Made by a program: the position numbers and the translations under genes
Shown: piece by piece, positions 57,400 through 64,000 of the stretch
Layout: each line of letters opens with the position of its first letter
Position numbering within the stretch: the first letter of the stretch is position 1
From: Streptomyces tanashiensis
Lineage (GTDB): Bacteria; Actinomycetota; Actinomycetes; Streptomycetales; Streptomycetaceae
NCBI RefSeq assembly: GCF_014648895.1
Contig: NZ_BMRZ01000003.1
Location: 682,001 to 746,000 of the forward strand
Length of the DNA stretch: 64,000 nucleotides
Reading direction: 5' to 3'
The notes under the pieces: generated by a model
Told to the model about the DNA's origin: nothing
The model's input: the letters and a program-made list of their open reading frames with translations, nothing else
Databases searched by the model: none

Positions 57400-58083
57400 C
57401 TAGACGACCGCCCCGCGCCCCGGGTCGTCGAAGCCGTCGTCATCGTCGTCGTCGTGCTTCATGCGGGCCACCAGGGTCGCGAAGCCGCCCAGGAAGCCGC
57501 CGACGCAGAGCGTCGTCAGCCACCAGGTCATGTCCCACTGGAGCAGGACGGCGACCAGCATCAGGACCGGGCCGCCGACGACCGCGAGCCAGGCGAACTT
57601 GGTGGTCGCGTCCGCCTCGGGCAGCGGGGGCGGCTCCGGCGGGACGAAGTGGCCCTCGTCGGCGCCGCCCGGCCCGTCGTCCGGCTCGGCCGGCGAGTAG
57701 TCCCGGGGGCCACCGGTCCGCACCCCGGGCGCGAACACGATCGAGCTGCCGAGCGCGGGCCGCTCGGGACCCGGCTCCGGGTCCCCGTCGGCCTCGTCCG
57801 GCTCGGCACCCTCGGCGGCCTCCGGCGCGGTCTCCGGCGCGGTCTCCGCGGGCTTCGGCCGCGGTTTCCAGGCCGTGCCCTTGACGGGCCGGATCTCCGG
57901 GGCGTCACCGTCCTCGTCCTGTTCCTCGGGCTCCGGCAGCGACAGGTTCTCGACGGGCCGGAACGGCTTCGCCCCCGGAGGGTCCGCGGGCTCCTCGCCG
58001 TACCCGGCGACGATCGCGGCCCAGGCCGCCTCCTCGTCGATGGGCTGCGGCTCCCGCCCGTCGCCGTCCTGCTGCTCAGCCAC
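57400..58083 (-). CDS. Acidic proline-rich membrane protein with Asp-rich C-terminus
   Basis: 227 residues from GTG 58083, with GGAGCAGGAG upstream. The first 150 residues are a low-complexity Pro/Glu/Ala segment (PAETAPETAPEAAEGAEPDE), disordered and cytoplasmic. Two adjacent helices follow (WLAVVGGPVLMLVAVLLQW, WLTTLCVGGFLGGFATLV), then a short tail with six consecutive Asp (KHDDDDDDGFDD). It overlaps the esterase gene by 8 bases, so is translationally coupled. No recognised domain. The gap 57282-57399 holds nothing obvious. Confidence 0.8.
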   Translation of the reverse strand: MAEQQDGDGREPQPIDEEAAWAAIVAGYGEEPADPPGAKPFRPVENLSLPEPEEQDEDGDAPEIRPVKGTAWKPRPKPAETAPETAPEAAEGAEPDEADGDPEPGPERPALGSSIVFAPGVRTGGPRDYSPAEPDDGPGGADEGHFVPPEPPPLPEADATTKFAWLAVVGGPVLMLVAVLLQWDMTWWLTTLCVGGFLGGFATLVARMKHDDDDDDGFDDPGRGAVV

Positions 58084-58858
58084 CGCTCCTGCTCCCCTTC
58101 CCGTCGACCAGATCCGGGGCCAGACGTTCGACGAAGGCCAGGCTCTCGTCGAAGATCCGCTCCGCGTCATGGTCCAACGTCGCCACGTGGTAGCTCTGTT
58201 CCAGCAGGATCTCCTGGACGTCCGTCGAGGAGATGCGGGAGAGGATCCGGGCCGAGTCGACGGGCGGCACGACGTGGTCCTGGGGGCTGTGGAGCAGTAC
58301 CACCGGCTGGGTGACCTGGGGGAGCTCCGCGTCGACCGCCCGGAAGAACTGGCGCAGCGAGTGCGCGGCGTGCAGCGGCACCCGGTCGTAGCCGACCTCG
58401 GCCACGCCCTCCTTGGCGATGTCGCTGGCGATGCCCTTCGTGGAGGGGACCAGGTGCCGGGCGACGGGCAGCGCGTACGCGGCGAGGCCGTGCACCTTGT
58501 TGCCCGGGTTGACGAGGACGATGCCCCGCACCGCGTCACCGTGCTGGGCGGCCAGCCGCAGCGTGAGGGCCCCGCCCATGGAGAGGCCGAAGACGAAGAC
58601 GGTCCGGCACCGCTCCAGGAGCTCGCGCAGGGCGCGGTCCACCTCCGCGTACCAGTCGTGCCAGGTGGTGAGCTGCATGTCCTGCCACCGCGTGCCGTGG
58701 CCGGGCAGCAGCGGCACCGAGACCGACAGACCGCACTCGGCCAGGTACTCGGCCCACGGGCGCATCGACTGCGGGGAACCGGTGAATCCGTGACAGAGAA
58801 GGACGCCGACCTCTCCGCCGTCATGGCGGTACGGCTCGGCTCCGGGAAGGACCGGCAC
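58076..58858 (-). CDS. Alpha/beta-hydrolase, monoacylglycerol lipase/carboxylesterase type
   Basis: 260 residues from GTG 58858. Oxyanion loop VLLCHGFTGSPQSM, nucleophile elbow FGLSMGGALTLR (Ser), Asp in SPQDHVVPPVDS and His in SYHVATLDHDAE, a full catalytic triad. The sequence resembles Geobacillus Est30-type carboxylesterases and bacterial monoglyceride lipases. The adjacent PlsC-like acyltransferase and FadD suggest a role in membrane lipid turnover. Divergent from the acyltransferase. Confidence 0.88.
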   Translation of the reverse strand: MPVLPGAEPYRHDGGEVGVLLCHGFTGSPQSMRPWAEYLAECGLSVSVPLLPGHGTRWQDMQLTTWHDWYAEVDRALRELLERCRTVFVFGLSMGGALTLRLAAQHGDAVRGIVLVNPGNKVHGLAAYALPVARHLVPSTKGIASDIAKEGVAEVGYDRVPLHAAHSLRQFFRAVDAELPQVTQPVVLLHSPQDHVVPPVDSARILSRISSTDVQEILLEQSYHVATLDHDAERIFDESLAFVERLAPDLVDGKGSRSGG

Positions 58859-59031
58859 CGGGGTCTCCTGTTCGGTTGCGACTCCGGCGTCTTCGGGTGC
58901 GCCGGAGCGACGGAAAATGGGGAAGGACCTTCACGGTACGCGACCGGACCGACACCGACCAGGGCCGTAGCGGGGGCCGTGCGTCGGTACGGGATAAAGT
59001 CGTGGCGACGGCACACGGAAGGCATGGCGAG

Positions 59032-59778
59032 TTGATCTACGGCGCAATGAAGTTCTCCCTCGGAGGGTCCCTGAAGCTTGCCTTCCGGCCCTGGGTGGAG
59101 GGTCTGGAGAACATCCCCGCCGAGGGACCCGCGATCCTCGCGAGCAACCACCTGTCCTTCTCGGACTCCTTCTTCCTGCCCGCCGTCCTGGACCGCAAGG
59201 TCACCTTCATCGCCAAGGCCGAGTACTTCACCACCCCCGGTGTGAAGGGCAAGCTCACCGCCGCCTTCTTCAAGGGCGTCGGCCAGCTCCCGGTGGACCG
59301 TTCGGGTGCCCGCGGCGCGGGCGAGGCGGCCATCAAGGCGGGCATCGAGGTCATCGAGGGAGGCGGGCTCTTCGGGATCTACCCCGAGGGCACCCGTTCG
59401 CCCGACGGCCGCCTCTACCGGGGCAAGCCCGGCGGTCTGGCGCGCGTGGCCCTGGCCACCGGCGCGCCCGTGATCCCGGTCGCCATGATCGACACCGAGA
59501 AGATCCAGCCGCCCGGCAAGGTCGTCCCCAAGCTGATGCGCCCGGGGATCCGGATCGGCAAGCCGCTGGACTTCACCCGCTACCAGGGCATGGAGGGGGA
59601 CCGCTTCATCCTCCGCTCGGTGACCGACGAGGTCATGTACGAGATCATGAAGCTGTCCGGCCAGGAGTACGTCGACATCTACGCGACCGCCGCCAAGCGG
59701 CAGATCGCGGATGCGGAGAAGGCCGCCAAGGAGGCCGTCAAGGCCGAGATCGCCGCTCGGGAAGAGTCTGGCGCGTAG
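59032..59778 (+). CDS. 1-acyl-sn-glycerol-3-phosphate acyltransferase-like (PlsC/AGPAT)
   Basis: 248 residues from TTG 59032, with GGAAGG eight bases upstream; ATG 59047 is the alternative. Acyltransferase motifs: SNHLSFSDS (HX4D), VGQLPVDRSGARG and FGIYPEGTRSPDG (EGT), and VPVAMIDTEK. It transfers fatty acyl groups to a glycerolipid. M. tuberculosis Rv2182c is the positional counterpart. A helical tail rich in Ala/Lys/Glu (RQIADAEKAAKEAVKAEIA) extends the family core by about 30 residues. It lies ahead of the macS-like kinase gene by 33 bases. Confidence 0.93.
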   Translation: MIYGAMKFSLGGSLKLAFRPWVEGLENIPAEGPAILASNHLSFSDSFFLPAVLDRKVTFIAKAEYFTTPGVKGKLTAAFFKGVGQLPVDRSGARGAGEAAIKAGIEVIEGGGLFGIYPEGTRSPDGRLYRGKPGGLARVALATGAPVIPVAMIDTEKIQPPGKVVPKLMRPGIRIGKPLDFTRYQGMEGDRFILRSVTDEVMYEIMKLSGQEYVDIYATAAKRQIADAEKAAKEAVKAEIAAREESGA

Positions 59779-59811
59779 GTCCCCGCGAGGGGTTTCCGGG
59801 GGGTGGGGGAG

Positions 59812-61023
59812 ATGGCCAAGCGCGAGCGTGTCGTGCGCATGTCGGTCGAGCAGCCGCTGTGGCGGGCGCTGACCGGCTACCGCGTCCTGACCATGGTGTA
59901 CGCGGTCCTGCTGTTCGCGTTCGGCCGGGAGGACTACGAGCGGCCCTGGATCGCCGTCGTCTATCTGGCGGTGCTGTGCTGCTGGACCCTCGCCACCCTC
60001 CCCAAGGTGGCGAACGCGGCCGGCTGCACCAAGCGCTTCCTCGGCGCCGACATCACCGTCGCCCTCGTCGGCATCCTCCTCACCCCGCTCGCCGACGCCC
60101 AGGCCCAGTCGGTCGACGGCCCCACCCTGCCCTCGATATGGACCGCGGGCTCCGTCCTCGCGTTCGCCATCAAGGGCGGCTGGCGCTGGGCCGGCGTCGC
60201 CTCCTCGCTGGTCGCCGTCGCCAACATCGTCGAGCGCGGGCACCCCAGCCGGGACACCCTCCACAACGTGCTCCTCGTCTGGGTCGCCTCCATCGCCATC
60301 GGCTACGTCGTCGAGGTCGCCCGCGCCTCCGAGCGGACCCTCGCCCGCGCCCTGGAGATCGAGGCCGCGACCCGGGAGCGGGAGCGGCTCGCCCGGGACA
60401 TCCACGACAGCGTCCTCCAGGTCCTCGCGATGGTGCAGCGGCGCGGCGCGGCGCTCGGCGGCGAGGCCGCCGAGATCGGCCGGATGGCGGGGGAGCAGGA
60501 GGTGGCCCTGCGCACCCTCGTCGCGGGCGGGCTCACCCGGCCCAGCCTGGTCTCCGAGGACGAGTCCGAGGGCGCCTTCGTCCGGGTCGTCGAGGTGGAC
60601 GACGAAGCCGACGAGGACACCCCCGTCGACCTCCGTCTCCTGCTCGCCCCGCGCGCCGGGGCCCGGGTCACCCTCTCCGAGCCGGGCGCCCCGGTCCTGC
60701 TGCCGCCGCCCGCCGCCCGTGAGCTGGCCACCGCCGTCGGCGCAGCCCTGGACAACGTCCGGGTGCACGCCGGGGAGGACGCGCACGCGTGGGTCCTGAT
60801 CGAGGACTGGCCGGACGAGGTGATCGTCACCGTCCGGGACGACGGCCCCGGCATCCCGGAGGGCCGCCTCGCGGAGGCCTGGGGAGAGGGCCGGATGGGC
60901 GTCGCCCTGTCCATCCGGGGGAGACTGCGGGATCTGGGCGGCTCGGCCGAGCTGGTCTCGGTCCCGGGTCAGGGCACGGAAGTCGAGTTGAAGGTTCCAC
61001 GGGGGAAGGCAGGGGAGAAGTGA
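59812..61023 (+). CDS. macS: Sensor histidine kinase, MacS-like
   Basis: 403 residues from ATG 59812; GTG 59803 is also possible. About five helices (28-155), then a linker and the phosphoacceptor helix ERLARDIHDSVLQVLAMVQRR with His198. The ATPase domain has the N box (ALDNVRVHAGE), DDGPGIPEG and GRMGVALSIRGRL. A 30-residue acidic loop (EDESEGAFVRVVEVDDEADE) follows the H-box region. The gene pair matches the known MacRS system of S. coelicolor (SCO2121/SCO2120), reported to influence actinorhodin and differentiation. GTGA overlap with its regulator. Confidence 0.9.
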   Translation: MAKRERVVRMSVEQPLWRALTGYRVLTMVYAVLLFAFGREDYERPWIAVVYLAVLCCWTLATLPKVANAAGCTKRFLGADITVALVGILLTPLADAQAQSVDGPTLPSIWTAGSVLAFAIKGGWRWAGVASSLVAVANIVERGHPSRDTLHNVLLVWVASIAIGYVVEVARASERTLARALEIEAATRERERLARDIHDSVLQVLAMVQRRGAALGGEAAEIGRMAGEQEVALRTLVAGGLTRPSLVSEDESEGAFVRVVEVDDEADEDTPVDLRLLLAPRAGARVTLSEPGAPVLLPPPAARELATAVGAALDNVRVHAGEDAHAWVLIEDWPDEVIVTVRDDGPGIPEGRLAEAWGEGRMGVALSIRGRLRDLGGSAELVSVPGQGTEVELKVPRGKAGEK

Positions 61024-61691
61024 GCGAGCAGCGGATCAAGGTGATGGTCGTCGACGACCATCCGATGTGGCGGGACGCGGTCGCCCGTGACCTCGACGAG
61101 GCGGGCTTCGACGTGGTCGCCACCGCCGGCGACGGCGAGCAGGCCGTGCGCCGCGCCGTCGCGGCCGGGCCGGACGTCCTCGTCCTGGACCTGAACCTGC
61201 CGGTCAAGCCGGGCGTCCAGGTCTGCAAGGAGCTCGTCGGCGGCCGCCCCGAGCTGCGGGTCCTCGTCCTCTCGGCGAGCGGCGAGCACGCCGACGTCCT
61301 GGAGGCGGTCAAGTCGGGCGCGACCGGCTACCTCCTCAAGTCGGCCAGTACGGACGAGCTGATCGACGCGGTGCGCCGGACGGCCGTAGGCGACCCCGTC
61401 TTCACGCCGGGCCTGGCCGGCCTGGTCCTCGGCGAGTACCGCCGGCTGGCCTCCGAGCCCGCCCCGGCGGCCGGCGCCGACGAGCCGAAGGCCCCGCAGC
61501 TGACCGAGCGCGAGACCGAGGTCCTGCGGCTCGTCGCCAAGGGGCTCAGCTACAAGCAGATCGCCGAGCGCCTGGTCATCTCGCACCGCACGGTCCAGAA
61601 CCACGTCCAGAACACCCTGGGCAAGCTCCAGCTGCACAACCGGGTGGAGCTCGTCCGCTACGCCATCGAGCGCGGCCTCGACGACGCCTGA
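61020..61691 (+). CDS. macR: Response regulator, NarL family, MacR-like
   Basis: 223 residues from GTG 61020, overlapping the kinase stop. Receiver domain: VVDDHPMWRDA (acidic pair at 11-13), phosphoacceptor Asp57 in LVLDLNLPVKPG, conserved Ser and Lys in VLSASG and YLLKSASTDE. LuxR-type HTH from about 158: LTERETEVLRLVAKGLSYKQ, IAERLVISHRTVQNHVQNTL. Partner of the preceding kinase. A short inverted repeat (61711-61738) follows the stop. Confidence 0.93.
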   Translation: MSEQRIKVMVVDDHPMWRDAVARDLDEAGFDVVATAGDGEQAVRRAVAAGPDVLVLDLNLPVKPGVQVCKELVGGRPELRVLVLSASGEHADVLEAVKSGATGYLLKSASTDELIDAVRRTAVGDPVFTPGLAGLVLGEYRRLASEPAPAAGADEPKAPQLTERETEVLRLVAKGLSYKQIAERLVISHRTVQNHVQNTLGKLQLHNRVELVRYAIERGLDDA

Positions 61692-61710
61692 GGCGGCCGG
61701 GCGCCACGAG

Positions 61711-61738
61711 GGGCCGTATATTCCGGCATGTACGGCCC
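61711..61738. other. 8-bp inverted repeat between macR and the dehydrogenase gene
   Basis: GGGCCGTA (61711-61718) and TACGGCCC (61731-61738) with a 12-base spacer, 24 bases before GTG 61762. It may be a weak terminator for macR or an operator for the dehydrogenase gene; the sequence does not decide. Confidence 0.4.
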
Positions 61739-61761
61739 ATCGTGACGTTGAGGGGAAACAC

Positions 61762-62760
61762 GTGGAAATCCTGGCATTCGGCGTGCAGGCGGACGAGAAG
61801 CCCCTCATCGAGAAGGCCTTCGCGGGGCACCACGACGTCCGCTGCCTGCGCGTCAACCTCGACGAGGACACCGCCCCCATCGCCGCCGGGTACGAGATCG
61901 TCTCCAGCAGCGTCAACGCCGACCTCGACCACCGGGTCCTGCAGACCCTCGCCGCCGGCGGGACGCAGATGATCGCCCAGCGCTCCACGGGCTTCAACAA
62001 CATCGACCTCGACGTCGCCGAGCGCCTCGGCATCACCGTCGCCCGCGTCTCGTACTACTCGCCGTACTCCGTCGCCGAGTTCGCCTGGACCCTGGCCATG
62101 GCCGTCAACCGCCGGATCGTCCGCGCCTCCATCCGGACCCGCGACTTCGACTTCCGGCTCGACGGACTGATGGGCCGTGACCTGCGGGGCCGTACGGTCG
62201 GCGTCCTCGGCACCGGCAAGATCGGCGAGGCCTTCACCCGGATCGCCCACGGCTTCGGCATGAACCTCCTCGGCTGGGACGTCGCCGAGAACCCCGCCTG
62301 CCTGGACCTGGGCATGACCTACGTCGAGAAGGAGCGGCTCTTCGCCGAGGCCGACCTCATCAGCCTCCACGTGCCGCTGCTCCCCGCCACCCAGCACCTC
62401 ATCGACGCCGCCGCCCTCAAGGCCATGAAGGACGACGCCATCCTGGTGAACTCCAGCCGCGGCGGGCTCATCGACACCGAGGCCCTCGTCGCCGAACTCC
62501 GGGCCGGCCGCTTCGCCGGGGTCGGCCTGGACGTCTACGAGGCGGAGGCCGGACTCTTCTTCCTCGACAAGTCCCTGGAGGTCGTCGAGGACGACACCCT
62601 GGCCCGCCTGATCACCTTCCCGAACGTGCTGGTCACCTCCCACCAGGCGTACTACACGACCGACGCGGTCGGCCAGATCATCGACACCACCGTCCAGAAC
62701 GTCCTCGACTACACCGCCGGGCGGCGCGGCGAGAACGTCCTGGTGCCGAGGACCGCCTAG
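61762..62760 (+). CDS. D-2-hydroxyacid dehydrogenase, fermentative D-lactate dehydrogenase type
   Basis: 332 residues from GTG 61762, with GAGGGG about eight bases upstream. NAD-binding GVLGTGKIGEAF, catalytic Arg in NSSRGGLIDTEAL, Glu in DVYEAEAGLFFLD and His in VTSHQAYYTTDA. The overall length and the YYSPYSVAEFAWTLAMAV motif match LdhA-like D-lactate dehydrogenases (NADH-dependent pyruvate reduction). Role could be in redox balance under low oxygen. Single gene; its 3' end is 6 bases from convergent gene 62767. Confidence 0.93.
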   Translation: MEILAFGVQADEKPLIEKAFAGHHDVRCLRVNLDEDTAPIAAGYEIVSSSVNADLDHRVLQTLAAGGTQMIAQRSTGFNNIDLDVAERLGITVARVSYYSPYSVAEFAWTLAMAVNRRIVRASIRTRDFDFRLDGLMGRDLRGRTVGVLGTGKIGEAFTRIAHGFGMNLLGWDVAENPACLDLGMTYVEKERLFAEADLISLHVPLLPATQHLIDAAALKAMKDDAILVNSSRGGLIDTEALVAELRAGRFAGVGLDVYEAEAGLFFLDKSLEVVEDDTLARLITFPNVLVTSHQAYYTTDAVGQIIDTTVQNVLDYTAGRRGENVLVPRTA

Positions 62761-62766
62761 GAGCCC

Positions 62767-64000
62767 CTAGACCAGCACCCCCGCGAGCAGGGAGGCGGTG
62801 AGCGCGGCCCCGTCCATCGTGAGCACCGACTCCGGGTGGAACTGCACCCCGGCGAAGCCCGGTCCGCGCAGGGCGTGGACCTCGCCGGTCTCCGCGTCCC
62901 GGCTCACCTCGATGCGGTGCAGCGCCAGCTCCGTCGCCGTCCGGTCGTCGCAGCGGGCGGTGAAGCTGTTGTAGAAGCCGACCGTCTGCCGCTGCCCGAA
63001 GAGGTCGATCCGCAGCTGCGCCCCCTGGAACGGGGTCCGCTTGCGGACGATGTCCAGGCCCAGTTCGGCCGCGATGAGCTCGTGCCCGAGGCAGACACCC
63101 AGGAGGCCGTGGCGGTGGTCCCGTACGAGCTCCGCCGTCAGCCCGCGCAGGAAGCGCATCTTCGGGTCGGCGGCGTCCGAGGGGTTCCCCGGGCCGGGCC
63201 CCAGGACGACCGGCCCCTCGTGCGCGAGCGCCAGCTCCCGCAGCCCCGGCTCGTCGTACCGCAGCACCGACACCTCCAGGCCCGAGGAGCGCAGGACGTG
63301 CGCCAGCATCGCCGTGAAGGTGTCCTCGGCGTCGACCACGAGCGCGTGCCCCGACAGCTCCGCCGACCGCACCTGCATCTTCAGCCAGAACGGCGCGAGG
63401 TCCGCACGGCGGGCGTCGAGCGCGGCCCGCACCCGGGGGTCGTCGGCGAGCCGCGCCGGCACCGCGCCCTCGTCGCGCGGCCGCCCCTCCCGTACGCCCA
63501 GGGCGGCCAGCACCCCCGCCGCCTTCGCGTGGGTCTCGGCGACCTCGCCCGCCGGGTCCGAGTGCCGCACCAGCGTCGCCCCGACCGGCACCCGGAGCCG
63601 TCCGTCGGACGCGATGTCGGCGGTACGGATCAGGATGGGCGAGTCCAGCGTCTGCGCCCCGCTCCCGTCCGTCCCGAGCAGCGCCAGCGCCCCCGCGTAG
63701 TAGCCGCGCCCGCCGGTCTCGTGACGCTCGATCACCCGGCAGGCGTTCTGCACCGGCGACCCTGTCACGGTCGCCGCGAACATCGTCTCCCGCAGCACCT
63801 CCCGCACGTCCAGCGAGGACCGGCCGCGCAACTCGTACTCCGTGTGCGCGAGATGGGCCATCTCCTTGAGCCGCGGTCCGACCACCACCCCGCCCATGTC
63901 GCCCACCGTGCACATCATCTTCAGCTCCTCGTCCACCACCATGGAGAGCTCCTCGGTCTCCTTGCGGTCGGCGAGGAAGGCGAGCAGGTCCTCGGCGGTC
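62767..64000 (-). CDS. Fused anthranilate-synthase-like enzyme (chorismate-binding plus glutamine amidotransferase), 5' truncated
   Basis: 410 residues are visible and the frame runs off the right edge. Residues in the window begin with the C-terminal part of the chorismate-binding domain (HTEYELRGRSSLDVREVLRE, ATVTGSPVQNACRVIERHE, RGYYAGALALLG). A linker follows, then a GATase I domain: GPVVLGPGPGNPSDAAD, catalytic Cys in LLGVCLGHELIAAELG, and His/Glu in GVQFHPESVLTMDG. The TrpE-TrpG fusion order resembles PhzE (2-amino-2-desoxyisochorismate synthase) as well as fused anthranilate synthases. Product specificity cannot be read without the upstream half. It lies 25 kb from trpD. Confidence 0.9.
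   Translation of the reverse strand, partial: TAEDLLAFLADRKETEELSMVVDEELKMMCTVGDMGGVVVGPRLKEMAHLAHTEYELRGRSSLDVREVLRETMFAATVTGSPVQNACRVIERHETGGRGYYAGALALLGTDGSGAQTLDSPILIRTADIASDGRLRVPVGATLVRHSDPAGEVAETHAKAAGVLAALGVREGRPRDEGAVPARLADDPRVRAALDARRADLAPFWLKMQVRSAELSGHALVVDAEDTFTAMLAHVLRSSGLEVSVLRYDEPGLRELALAHEGPVVLGPGPGNPSDAADPKMRFLRGLTAELVRDHRHGLLGVCLGHELIAAELGLDIVRKRTPFQGAQLRIDLFGQRQTVGFYNSFTARCDDRTATELALHRIEVSRDAETGEVHALRGPGFAGVQFHPESVLTMDGAALTASLLAGVLV

Noticed and set aside
57400..60786. Open frame of 1128 codons on the minus strand, apparently one huge protein
   Set aside because: Only its last 227 codons (from GTG 58083) look like a protein; the rest is antisense to the acyltransferase and kinase genes or out of frame with the esterase.

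Overview
The window is a contiguous piece of a very GC-rich actinobacterial chromosome, almost certainly Streptomyces. Evidence: extreme third-position G/C, frequent GTG/TTG starts, four-base ATGA/GTGA gene overlaps, and gene content. It has the core gene order around qcrCAB/ctaCDFE, nadA, cobUTS, pspA, glkA and macRS that I remember from the SCO2117-SCO2180 part of S. coelicolor. No rRNA, tRNA, CRISPR array, IS element, prophage or antibiotic gene cluster was seen. This is core genome with a few accessory patches.

Layout. 1-3333: tail of a PelF-like glycosyltransferase, a polytopic membrane protein with a collagen-like N-terminus, and two galactosaminoglycan-type hydrolases (GH135-like and GH114-like), resembling a Pel or galactosaminogalactan exopolysaccharide locus. 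3330-9772: cobalamin lower-ligand/nucleotide-loop genes (cobS, cobT, cobU) around an MprF-like enzyme, a translationally coupled rhomboid-like protein and a membrane protein of unknown function. 9864-12945: small genes, an HtrA-like lipoprotein protease, a methyltransferase and a DUF3043 protein. 13217-19854: envelope-stress block (pspA, pspAA, a NarL-type two-component system, an RND exporter). 19924-26366: nadA, an ErpA-type Fe-S protein, a repeat-bearing membrane protein, an adoK-like kinase, and a cysteine desulfurase fused to TusA.

26690-35959: the aerobic respiratory core, ctaC-ctaD-ctaF, an L,D-transpeptidase, an atypical receiver protein, then ctaE-qcrC-qcrA-qcrB, giving the bc1-aa3 supercomplex. 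36081-38924: trpD, then a SAM-IV-type riboswitch with a possible short leader peptide in front of a class V PLP enzyme. 38997-47605: a stand-alone RAM-domain protein coupled to a rhomboid protease, a zinc-ribbon protein, a NYN-domain protein, twin NlpC/P60 hydrolases, a lipoprotein metallopeptidase, and a divergent PadR/MATE pair. 47566-59778: GT87 and PimB-like mannosyltransferases, FadD, metallophosphoesterase, SRPBCC, a degenerate ArsA-like ATPase, DUF5304, glucokinase, an EEP-family protein, an esterase and a PlsC-type acyltransferase. 59812-64000: a MacSR-type two-component system, a D-lactate-type dehydrogenase and the C-terminal half of a fused anthranilate-synthase-like enzyme.

Much of the right half keeps the gene content of M. 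tuberculosis Rv2181-Rv2208 (from memory: mannosyltransferase, acyltransferase, ArsA-like, SRPBCC, FadD15, PimB, NlpC/P60, TrpD, CtaE-QcrCAB, CtaC, AdoK, HesB, CobT, CobS), so it is an ancient actinobacterial block linking respiration, envelope lipid glycosylation and peptidoglycan remodelling.

The most unusual non-coding signal is a family of about 250-bp imperfect palindromes built from TTGTGGGC / GCCCACAA arms (three near-complete copies and one tandemly amplified remnant). In two of the three full copies, a second, shorter palindromic sequence sits at the loop of an arm hairpin.
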